NCBI GenBank assembly: GCA_002728565.1 | Contig: PBUX01000068.1 | Location: forward strand, 1 to 5,028 | Direction: 5' to 3' | From: Methanobacteriota archaeon | GTDB taxonomy: Archaea > Thermoplasmatota > Poseidoniia > Poseidoniales > Thalassarchaeaceae | DNA: 5,028 bases | Shown: in pieces, positions 1 to 5,028 of the stretch | How the letters are laid out: the number at the start of each line of letters is the position of its first letter | Position numbering within the stretch: the first letter of the stretch is position 1 | Notes under the pieces: model-generated | The model's database searches: none | The model's input: the letters and a program-made list of their open reading frames with translations, nothing else | What the model was told of the DNA's origin: nothing | Position numbers and translations under genes: made by a program

Positions 1-981
1 CCAGGCACCATGCGAGCCGAGCGCTCCATCGATAGACATTTTAATCGCTCGAACAGTCAACCGGTCTTCACCCACACCAATCATTTTGTAGTCAGCCAGG
101 TGTTCGGCGAGTTCTGAGACAGACTCGCGTACCATGACCCAGAGCCGGATATCTAAACTTCCGTCTTCTGCCATTTCTTTGAAGACATCAATGGCTTCAA
201 AGCTGGATCCAGCATCGTGAAAGGTAGTTATTCCTTTTGCCAGGGACTCTTCCTGGGCTAGCTCGACAACCCTCCTAGGGTCTGGGGGTACAGCTCCTTC
301 GCGAGCAGGGGATAGTAGGCGACTCGCTGTTTCCCTGAAATAACCTATTGGGTTGCCCAAACCATCTCTGATGATTTCTCCACCACTGGGATCTGGTGTG
401 TTTTCATCTATCCCAGAAAGTTCCATCGCTTTAGCATTTGCATAGACAGCGTGGCCACTGACGTGAGTTAGAAGGACAGGATTATCAGGCGAAGCGGCAC
501 TGAGAGTGATGTGTAAAGGTATTCCTTCAACATTCGGTACAGGAGCTCGATCCCATTTTTCTTGATGCCAACCTCGTCCAAGAATGAGTTCGCCAGGTTC
601 AGCGTTGTTCGCAGCTTCTTCTACCATGGAAACCACTTCATCCCAGTTCGCTACATTCATGAGATTCAGTTGTAGTTGGGCTTGGCCGACCCCGTTGAAA
701 TGGGCATGACCTTCAATGAATCCGGGGATAGCAGTTTGCCCTTCCAAATCAATGACTTCAGTTCGTGATCCGAGGAACTCATCGATGTCTGCGTCACTAC
801 CTAAAGCCAGAATCTTTCCTTCCTTGATCGCGATGGCTTGGGCGGTGGGATTATCATCATCTACTGTTACAATATGACCATTGATCAGTACCAAATCGGC
901 AGCGTCCCTGTCCCCGATGACCCTCAGGACCGAAATGAGTACTAATATGGCGATAGCTGATAAAATAATCCGTGAGGACAT
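1..981 (-). CDS. YtcJ-type amidohydrolase (amidohydrolase 3 family), membrane-anchored or exported, C-terminus cut by window edge
   Basis: This is a metal-dependent hydrolase of the amidohydrolase superfamily; family members cleave amide, imide or formamide bonds, and the substrate here cannot be told. The first 327 residues are visible. Residues 5-22 form a hydrophobic stretch (IILSAIAILVLISVLRVI), so the enzyme is probably anchored or exported. The beta-sandwich start follows (DLVLINGHIVTVD, 29-41). PGFIEGHAHF (86-95) holds the HxH metal pair H92/H94. GRGW (135-138), then TTFHDAG (about 252-258), and K314 just before DGALGSHGAW (318-327) are all typical of the YtcJ group. K314 may be the metal-bridging lysine (inference). 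Family members run to about 540-580 residues, so roughly 200-250 residues, including later metal ligands, lie beyond position 1. The ATG at 981 is preceded by AGGAG (987-991) with 5-nt spacing. It lies 147 bp downstream of the GGT-like gene on the same strand. The family call is firm; the substrate is unknown. Confidence 0.9.
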   Translation of the reverse strand, partial: MSSRIILSAIAILVLISVLRVIGDRDAADLVLINGHIVTVDDDNPTAQAIAIKEGKILALGSDADIDEFLGSRTEVIDLEGQTAIPGFIEGHAHFNGVGQAQLQLNLMNVANWDEVVSMVEEAANNAEPGELILGRGWHQEKWDRAPVPNVEGIPLHITLSAASPDNPVLLTHVSGHAVYANAKAMELSGIDENTPDPSGGEIIRDGLGNPIGYFRETASRLLSPAREGAVPPDPRRVVELAQEESLAKGITTFHDAGSSFEAIDVFKEMAEDGSLDIRLWVMVRESVSELAEHLADYKMIGVGEDRLTVRAIKMSIDGALGSHGAW

Positions 982-1128
982 GTGTTCTCCTGCTATATGT
1001 TTTTGGGCTGCAGTTATTTAAGTACACCAATTGTAAAAGGCTGATAACAATTCTCAAAGGTGTATTGGAAGCTCTAACAGATCATGTAGCGAAGCAAAGG
1101 TTACCCTTTCACTTCCAGGTTTTGCTAG
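982..1128. other. Intergenic gap between two co-oriented minus-strand hydrolase genes
   Basis: This 147-bp gap holds the candidate promoter at 1030-1057 and the ribosome binding site at 987-991. Just past the GGT-like stop codon there is a small 5-bp stem, AAAGG/CCTTT with a 4-nt loop (1096-1109), but it has no T-run after it on the minus strand, so I do not call a Rho-independent terminator. Readthrough from the GGT-like gene into the amidohydrolase remains possible. No small gene is convincing here. Confidence 0.5.
1030..1057 (-). promoter_or_regulatory. Candidate sigma70 promoter for the amidohydrolase gene
   Basis: Read on the minus strand, TTGAGA (1057-1052) and TACAAT (1035-1030) each match the -35 and -10 consensus at 5 of 6 positions, with a 16-bp spacer. 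Transcription would start near 1023, giving a leader of about 42 nt with its Shine-Dalgarno sequence at 987-991. This suggests that the amidohydrolase can be transcribed separately from the upstream GGT-like gene. It is a prediction from consensus match only. Confidence 0.45.
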
Positions 1129-2844
1129 CTAATACGCCACGGCCATTCCGTCTTTGTGTGGCGTCGACCCTCCACTCATCGTTCCCGTCGTTCTGTCGAA
1201 CATGATCAGTTGTGCGCCACCAACTCCGCCGATCGTGGTCCTATGGTTCATATCGTGACCCCAGCGTTCGAGTTGTGCGATCACGTCAACAGAGATTCCC
1301 GGTTCAGCTGTCACTCTAAAACCGTTGTTATGATTGATTCGTGAGATTTCCACGGCTTGCTGGGCATTCATACCAAACTCCACGACGTTCAAGAAAATTT
1401 GTACATGTTGTTGGGGTTGCACTGCTCCACCCATAGCTCCGAAGGTCATGAAGAATTCACCGTCTTTAAATGCCATCGCAGGGATAATGGTGTGGAAGGG
1501 TCTCTTTTTTGGTTCGATCACATTCACATGGCCAGCTTCGCGTGAAAAAAGGGCGCCACGGTTTTGCAGGCTAAAGCCTGTTCCTGGAGCGACTAGGCCA
1601 GATCCGAATCCAGAGTAAAGACTGTAAATGAATGATACGGCGTTATTATCCTTGTCCATCACCTCCAGGAGCACGGTGTCCCCTTCGTCGGGAATACCTG
1701 ACTCTGGACGTTCCATGGCTTGAGCTTCGACGATCCTGTCGAACTGTTGTTTCCCGTACTCACTAGAAATCATTTGGTTAATAGGTAAATCGTTGAAGCT
1801 GGGATCAGAGTTCCATTTCTGGATGTCTGCGTAGGCCAGCTTCTTGGCCTCAATGATGTAGTGCAGGTATTCAGCCGAGTTATGTTCCATCGATCCCATA
1901 TCGGTGTTCTCCAGGATCTTGAGCATTTCTAGGGCTGCAATTCCTTGTCCGTTGGGAGGCAATTCATATAGACGGTAGTTTTTGTAATCGGCATGAATAG
2001 GTTCTACCCACGTCGAAGTATGTTCTGCGAAGTCTTCCATGGACAGAAATCCATCGTGCTCATTCGAGTAATCGACAATGGCTTGGGCGATTTCACCTTT
2101 GTAGAAAACGTCTCTTCCCTCTGTGGCTAGCAACCGGAATGTTCTTGCTAAATCTTTGTTTACAAATACATCTCCCATTCGAGGTGCCCGCTCTCCATCA
2201 ATCAGCCAGGTGTCTCGAGTGGATTGCTCCTCAGAGTCTTCAAGACCCTCCCAGGAGTCGGCGATTATCCTTGAGACTGGGAAGCCATTTTCTGCGTAGT
2301 GTATGGCTGGTTCAAGAACTTCTGCCATGGTCATAGTTCCATATTCTTCTAAAACCTCAAACCATCCATCAACGGCACCAGGGACTGTCACGGAGTAGAT
2401 GCCTCGGATACGGTCCATTTCATGTTGTTCTAATTTTTCATTCAACTTTTCAAGATTGACAGATGCAGGTGCTCGCCCGCTCGCGTTGATTCCGACTAGG
2501 CGATCTTCTTCGGCAAGGTAGATCATGATGAAAGCATCACCACCCAAGCTCGTTCCCATTGGTTCAACAACCGTGAGTACCGCTGCAGTCGCGACCGCAG
2601 CATCAATTGCATTTCCACCCTGTTTGAGGATGTCGAGACCAGCATTGGCGGCTAGTGGCTGACTGGTAGAGACAACACCACGAAGACCAGAAACGGGTGA
2701 TCGCATGGTTTCAAAAGGGAAGGCCCCTTCCTCGGCTTGCGATGGCTCAGATGAGTTGCCGTCACTACAAACGGATGTGATCAATAGGGTTGGGATGAGT
2801 ACCAATACCTGGATGATTCGACTTCCAAAACCTAGCCTTGCCAT
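1129..2844 (-). CDS. Gamma-glutamyltransferase-superfamily Ntn-hydrolase (YwrD/acylase-like subgroup), exported
   Basis: This 571-residue protein is a complete member of the gamma-glutamyltransferase superfamily, whose precursors self-cleave before a threonine that becomes the N-terminal nucleophile. Residues 1-26 are a signal region ending in LITSVC; C26 could be a lipidated cysteine, although Thr at -3 and Val at -1 are atypical for a lipobox. Conserved blocks follow: SPVSGLRGVVST (49-60), LGGDAF (100-105), SGRAP (122-126, R124 matching E. coli R114), PPNGQG (296-301), the cleavage site GDT with T390, DKDNNAVS (397-404), GSGLVAPGTGFSLQNRG (414-430), KRPFHTIIPAM (447-457), GAMGG (469-473, oxyanion hole) and the C-terminal HKDGMAVAY. 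The heavy chain would be about residues 27-389 and the light chain 390-571. Residues contacting the glutamyl alpha-amino and carboxylate groups in E. coli are mostly changed (Y410, R429, L432, H451), so a plain glutathione role is doubtful. The ATG at 2844 has GAGGAG (2852-2857) 7 nt upstream. The neighbouring amidohydrolase is on the same strand. Confidence 0.93.
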   Translation of the reverse strand: MARLGFGSRIIQVLVLIPTLLITSVCSDGNSSEPSQAEEGAFPFETMRSPVSGLRGVVSTSQPLAANAGLDILKQGGNAIDAAVATAAVLTVVEPMGTSLGGDAFIMIYLAEEDRLVGINASGRAPASVNLEKLNEKLEQHEMDRIRGIYSVTVPGAVDGWFEVLEEYGTMTMAEVLEPAIHYAENGFPVSRIIADSWEGLEDSEEQSTRDTWLIDGERAPRMGDVFVNKDLARTFRLLATEGRDVFYKGEIAQAIVDYSNEHDGFLSMEDFAEHTSTWVEPIHADYKNYRLYELPPNGQGIAALEMLKILENTDMGSMEHNSAEYLHYIIEAKKLAYADIQKWNSDPSFNDLPINQMISSEYGKQQFDRIVEAQAMERPESGIPDEGDTVLLEVMDKDNNAVSFIYSLYSGFGSGLVAPGTGFSLQNRGALFSREAGHVNVIEPKKRPFHTIIPAMAFKDGEFFMTFGAMGGAVQPQQHVQIFLNVVEFGMNAQQAVEISRINHNNGFRVTAEPGISVDVIAQLERWGHDMNHRTTIGGVGGAQLIMFDRTTGTMSGGSTPHKDGMAVAY

Positions 2845-2873
2845 TTCTGCACTCCTCTGTGTGTCATCATTGC

Positions 2874-2897
2874 TTGTTGGGTCTCAGACTCCAACAA
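2874..2897. promoter_or_regulatory. 24-bp near-perfect palindrome, candidate operator in a divergent promoter region
   Basis: The left arm TTGTTGGGTCT and the right arm AGACTCCAACAA are separated by a single C and are complementary over 11 bp, with one extra T (2890) in the right arm. The site lies about 30 bp upstream of the GGT-like start codon and about 90 bp upstream of the divergent DUF6632-like gene, where a dimeric repressor or activator could control one or both. The near-absent central loop favours a DNA-binding site over an RNA hairpin, and no T-run follows on either strand. The cognate regulator is not in the window. Confidence 0.5.
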
Positions 2898-2941
2898 CAT
2901 TAGTCATGGGTTGCGGATCGGCTACCCTTTGGGGCAAAATC

Positions 2942-2947
2942 TATAAG
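2942..2947 (+). promoter_or_regulatory. Possible -10 element for the DUF6632-like gene
   Basis: TATAAG matches the sigma70 -10 consensus at 5 of 6 positions and would start transcription near 2954, about 35 nt before the ATG at 2989. I find no good -35 at 16-18 bp; the nearest TTG-containing hexamer (TTGCGG, 2911-2916) is 25 bp away. If real, the promoter probably depends on an activator or is weak. Confidence 0.25.
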
Positions 2948-2974
2948 AACCCTAGCTTGAGAAAGGGGTTGGCA

Positions 2975-2981
2975 AAGGAGG
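2975..2981 (+). promoter_or_regulatory. Strong Shine-Dalgarno sequence for the DUF6632-like gene
   Basis: AAGGAGG lies 7 nt before the ATG at 2989 and is a full anti-Shine-Dalgarno match. It fixes the start of the small membrane protein and is the strongest ribosome binding site in the window. Confidence 0.8.
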
Positions 2982-2988
2982 AGGCGTT

Positions 2989-3393
2989 ATGGAAGAAGTT
3001 AAGCCTGATCGAACTCAGCAACCTTTGAGTACGGTCCTTTTGTTGGTGGGCCTGGTCTTTATTTTTGGAATCATGCCGCTGATGCAGTGGTGGCCATCAG
3101 GATGGCAATGGCAACCGAATCAGCCCGAATATGAACAGATGATACAGGGAGTGTACGCGACACTGGGTGTGTTTCTTGTAATAGCTTCAAGAGATCCCGC
3201 GGCTCACAGGAGTTTGATAGCGTTCACGGCGTGGTCGAGTATTGTGCATGCTGGGATTATGACCGTGCATGCTGTAGGTGATTCCACAGAGAGCGGGCAC
3301 TTGATGGGAGACATTCCAGCTCTGGTGATTGTTGGGGTGGCTTTGTTGTTGTTGGCACCAAGGACGGCGGAGACGGATTCCTCTACTAGTTAG
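2989..3393 (+). CDS. Small four-helix membrane protein, DUF6632-like
   Basis: This 134-residue protein looks like an integral inner-membrane protein. Four hydrophobic segments are visible at about 14-32 (STVLLLVGLVFIFGIMPLM), 50-66, 75-95 and 108-123. The pattern of a first helix followed by a tryptophan-rich WWPSGWQW segment (34-41), then YEQMIQGVYATLGVFL (48-63), SRDPAAHRSLI (67-77), WSSIVHAGIM (82-91) and GHLMGDIPAL (103-112) is what I recall for the DUF6632 family, which has no established function. The histidines H73, H87, H94 and H104 lie in or beside predicted membrane segments and are notable, but a cofactor role is unproven. The short C-terminal tail is polar. The gene stands alone on its strand, is divergent from the GGT-like gene and ends 9 bp from the convergent phosphopantetheinyl transferase gene. 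The membrane-protein call is firm; the family name is from memory of its motif pattern. Confidence 0.8.
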   Translation: MEEVKPDRTQQPLSTVLLLVGLVFIFGIMPLMQWWPSGWQWQPNQPEYEQMIQGVYATLGVFLVIASRDPAAHRSLIAFTAWSSIVHAGIMTVHAVGDSTESGHLMGDIPALVIVGVALLLLAPRTAETDSSTS

Positions 3394-3402
3394 TGATGAG
3401 AT

Positions 3403-4122
3403 CTACACTTTCCAGTATCGAGTGACAGTATCGGATCCTTCGAAACAGAGCGCTCCTAGGTAAGAACTTGCCACCTCTAAGGTCTCAAACATCCATTTTT
3501 GGGGTGTTTGGGGTGAGACTTTGGTCTCCCGTAAGAATCGGCCTCTCGTATTGGTAGGTATGACACTGAAATCGTTAGAAGAAACGCTAAACCCAGTTCC
3601 CAAAGCCTTTAAGTAAGCTTCATTCAAGGTCCAGATTTGGTAAAAAGCTTGTGATCGCTCTTCTTCTGGGCATTTGTTTATGAAGTTGTTTTCATTGTTA
3701 GTTAGGAAGCGTTCTGCAATTTTAGAGAAAGGACGTTCAGCTTCCAAATACTCAAGGTCTACCCCGACTCGGCGACTCTGTGTTACAGCAATGAGACCCA
3801 TATTTTGCGAATGTGAGAGGTTGAAGCTCAGGTCAGGATGGTTTTCAAGGACAGGCTTTCGATTGTTTTCGTAAGTGAAAGAAATCTCGGAAGGATCGCT
3901 CTGAGTATATTTCGAGAGTATCCTTCTCAGATGAGCTCTTCCAGCTAAGCGCTTGTCTAATTGTCCTCTTGGATCATCCTGGTCGAATCGTTTGAGTTCG
4001 TCATCAGATAGGATTTGTCGGTCGTCTTTTTGCAATTCGAGGGAGAATTTCCATATGTCGATCTCCTCTTCTGGTAGACAGGTCCATCCCGTTCCCGAAA
4101 TCCACTGGTTATATGTTGCCAT
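3403..4122 (-). CDS. Sfp-type 4'-phosphopantetheinyl transferase
   Basis: The 239-residue product should transfer 4'-phosphopantetheine from coenzyme A to a serine of acyl or peptidyl carrier proteins, in the cytoplasm. Its length fits the Sfp/EntD-type two-domain enzymes (about 220-250 residues). N-terminal half: a DIWKFSLEL strand (22-30), RLAGRAHLRRIL (58-69) and KPVLENHPDLSFNLSHS (89-105) with the substrate-binding H104. C-terminal half: the metal-binding motif GVDLE (120-124; D122 and E124) and FYQIWTLNEAYLKALGTG (160-177) with E168 and K172. The position normally lysine in WxxKE is asparagine (N167). The ATG at 4122 is the first after an in-frame TGA (4126-4128), so no longer start exists, but it has no clear Shine-Dalgarno sequence. 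No polyketide, peptide or fatty-acid synthase gene is nearby, so its partner proteins are encoded elsewhere. It is convergent with the DUF6632-like gene and divergent from the cytochrome gene. Confidence 0.93.
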   Translation of the reverse strand: MATYNQWISGTGWTCLPEEEIDIWKFSLELQKDDRQILSDDELKRFDQDDPRGQLDKRLAGRAHLRRILSKYTQSDPSEISFTYENNRKPVLENHPDLSFNLSHSQNMGLIAVTQSRRVGVDLEYLEAERPFSKIAERFLTNNENNFINKCPEEERSQAFYQIWTLNEAYLKALGTGFSVSSNDFSVIPTNTRGRFLRETKVSPQTPQKWMFETLEVASSYLGALCFEGSDTVTRYWKV

Positions 4123-4201
4123 GTATCAATTCCGAACAGGTTAAAGAGGCTCTCTTTGTATTTTCAAAGATACTTAGGATGTCTCCAGTAATTTTGGACT
4201 G

Positions 4202-4228
4202 GTTATCTAAGCAATCAAAATTTGTCAA
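4202..4228 (-). promoter_or_regulatory. Possible promoter of the phosphopantetheinyl transferase gene
   Basis: On the minus strand TTGACA (4228-4223) is an exact -35 consensus. GATAAC (4207-4202) matches the -10 at 4 of 6 positions after a 15-bp spacer, which is shorter than the preferred 16-18 bp. Transcription would begin near 4195 and give a leader of about 70 nt. The exact -35 makes it worth noting; the spacer keeps confidence low. Confidence 0.3.
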
Positions 4229-4382
4229 ATGGTCGTTTTAGTCCAATCTTATAAGGTCTGTGAATATCTTGAAAGAACAACTTAAGCCAATGTGGGATAG
4301 TGACTTGGATTTAATTGCTTTAAACGGATATTGGTTGAACATGAAACGGTTTTCTACTTGATTTAGTGGGTTGTGATCGAAC

Positions 4383-4387
4383 AGGAG
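4383..4387 (+). promoter_or_regulatory. Shine-Dalgarno sequence that decides the cytochrome gene start
   Basis: AGGAG lies 9 nt before the ATG at 4397 but 18 nt before the second in-frame ATG at 4406. The first ATG, which directly follows an in-frame TAG (4394-4396), is therefore the likely start. Starting at 4406 would only drop three residues and leave the signal peptide intact. Confidence 0.6.
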
Positions 4388-4396
4388 ACTAAATAG

Positions 4397-5028
4397 ATGG
4401 TATTTATGAAGGCATTTAGTGCGGCGGCGGCAGGGGTTGTCCTGCTGCTTTCGGGTCAGATTGCGGATGTAACTCTGCCTGCAGAAACGGCTTTATCAAG
4501 CGATAAGGCTGAGATTTCTGTGCGCACTCCAGTGTCACAAAACGAAGTCATACAGAGTTATGTCTCGGATGACATTTCTACTCCGTCGGTCCTGCCGGTG
4601 GATCTTTCACCAGAGGAACTGACTGGTGTAGTCCAGAAGTACTGTGTCGTCTGTCACAACGATGTGATGTTGACGGGTAATTTGACCTTAGCAGAGTTCG
4701 ACGTTGCTTCGGCCACTGTGAAGCCGGTGATAGCGGAGAAGATGATTGTCAAGCTGAGAGCTGGAATGATGCCGATTCCAGGGGCTCCTCGGCCCAGTCC
4801 GGACACACTTCTTGCTTTGGTAGAGACACTGGAAACGATTATTGATGATGCGGCTGCAGAGGATCCGAATCCTGGAAGTCGCACATTCCAGCGTCTGAAC
4901 CGAGCAGAGTATGCGGAATCGATCAAAGATCTTTTGGATTTAGAGATTGATGCTGGGGACTACCTGCCATTAGATACGAAGAGTGCCAATTTCGACAATA
5001 TTGCCGATGTGCAGATGTTGTCTCCGAC
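4397..5028 (+). CDS. Exported cytochrome c / DUF1587-domain protein (DUF1592 family), C-terminus cut by window edge
   Basis: Only the first 210 residues are in the window. A hydrophobic signal (about residues 6-23, alanine-rich then VVLLL) should direct export. A linker of low complexity (about 30-68) leads to a cytochrome c fold: CVVCH (83-87) binds haem covalently through C83 and C86, with H87 as axial ligand. The probable sixth ligand is a methionine of AGMMPIPG (122-129, M124 or M125). After a proline-rich joint, RTFQRLNRAEYAESIKDLL (162-180) and DYLPLDTKSANFDNIADVQ (188-206) form the start of a DUF1587 domain. Full-length relatives continue with DUF1592, DUF1588 and DUF1585 domains and are roughly 700-900 residues long, so most of the protein is missing here. 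The catalytic role of these periplasmic proteins is not established; in many genomes a DUF1552 protein gene follows. An oxidative or electron-transfer role is inferred from the haem motif only. Confidence 0.9.
   Translation, partial: MVFMKAFSAAAAGVVLLLSGQIADVTLPAETALSSDKAEISVRTPVSQNEVIQSYVSDDISTPSVLPVDLSPEELTGVVQKYCVVCHNDVMLTGNLTLAEFDVASATVKPVIAEKMIVKLRAGMMPIPGAPRPSPDTLLALVETLETIIDDAAAEDPNPGSRTFQRLNRAEYAESIKDLLDLEIDAGDYLPLDTKSANFDNIADVQMLSP

Larger units (their letters stand above)
4123..4396. other. AT-rich divergent intergenic region without a convincing gene
   Basis: This 274-bp stretch separates the phosphopantetheinyl transferase and cytochrome start codons and must hold both promoters. 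On the minus strand, a perfect TTGACA (4228-4223) is followed after 15 bp by GATAAC (4207-4202), a possible promoter for the transferase with a short spacer. On the plus strand, TTGAAC (4335-4340) has no good -10 partner. Inverted repeats are present: TTGGACT (4194-4200) with AGTCCAA (4240-4246), and overlapping short hairpins at 4143-4170. Two tiny open frames (20 and 23 codons, starting at 4179 and 4290) lack ribosome binding sites. Confidence 0.5.

Noticed and set aside
1043..1052. GATAACAATT, identical to part of the E. coli lac operator
   Set aside because: It is only a 10-base match without the symmetric partner half-site. It overlaps the spacer of the candidate promoter, and nothing else in the window points to LacI-type control.
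1096..1109. Possible Rho-independent terminator after the GGT-like gene
   Set aside because: The stem is only 5 bp and is not followed by a T-run on the minus strand.
1334..1618. 94-codon open frame on the plus strand
   Set aside because: It is antisense to the conserved nucleophile and glycine-rich region of the GGT-like gene and is explained by that gene's codon composition.
2705..3028. 107-codon plus-strand open frame across the divergent promoter region
   Set aside because: It overlaps the GGT-like N-terminus in antisense and runs into the start of the DUF6632-like gene in another frame. The strong Shine-Dalgarno sequence at 2975-2981 supports the start at 2989 instead.
3394..3402. Shared terminator between the convergent DUF6632-like and transferase genes
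   Set aside because: Only 9 bp separate the two stop codons and I see no GC-rich stem with a T-run across this point. Transcription from each side probably runs into the other gene's 3' end.
4179..4241. 20-codon open frame in the intergenic region
   Set aside because: It has no Shine-Dalgarno sequence at a usable distance and overlaps the candidate promoter of the transferase gene.
4290..4361. 23-codon open frame upstream of the cytochrome gene
   Set aside because: It has no ribosome binding site and no recognisable product; a leader peptide cannot be excluded but nothing supports it.
4654..4926. 90-codon open frame on the minus strand
   Set aside because: It lies entirely inside the cytochrome/DUF1587 gene, whose plus-strand frame carries the CxxCH and DUF1587 motifs. 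The antisense product has no recognisable features.

Overview
The window comes from a Gram-negative-type bacterium of moderate GC content. Several products carry export signals: an N-terminal membrane anchor or signal on an amidohydrolase, a possible lipoprotein signal on a gamma-glutamyltransferase-like enzyme, and a signal peptide on a c-type cytochrome of the DUF1587/DUF1592 type. That cytochrome type is common in Planctomycetota, Acidobacteriota, Gemmatimonadota and some marine Gammaproteobacteria. The sequence alone does not fix the lineage; a free-living marine or soil heterotroph is my inference.

Layout: (1) 1-981, minus strand, the first 327 residues of a YtcJ-type amidohydrolase, truncated by the window edge, with a good sigma70-like promoter at 1030-1057. 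(2) 1129-2844, minus strand, a complete Ntn-hydrolase of the gamma-glutamyltransferase superfamily. Its nucleophile threonine is present, but the residues that hold a gamma-glutamyl group in the E. coli enzyme are mostly replaced. (3) 2845-2988, a divergent intergenic region with a 24-bp near-perfect palindrome (2874-2897). (4) 2989-3393, plus strand, a small four-helix membrane protein resembling the DUF6632 family. (5) 3403-4122, minus strand, a Sfp-type 4'-phosphopantetheinyl transferase, convergent with gene 4 and separated from it by only 9 bp. (6) 4123-4396, an AT-rich divergent intergenic region with small inverted repeats and no convincing gene. (7) 4397-5028, plus strand, the N-terminal 210 residues of an exported cytochrome c/DUF1587 protein, truncated by the window edge.

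The two minus-strand hydrolases (1 and 2) both appear to act outside the cytoplasm on amide-type bonds and could form a scavenging pair. The promoter in the gap between them suggests they are not strictly one transcript. The phosphopantetheinyl transferase has no carrier-protein or synthase gene in view and probably serves carrier proteins encoded elsewhere. I see no rRNA, tRNA, CRISPR array, insertion sequence or phage feature. No new multi-gene system is evident; the most useful leads are the palindromic operator candidate and the altered active site of the GGT-like enzyme.
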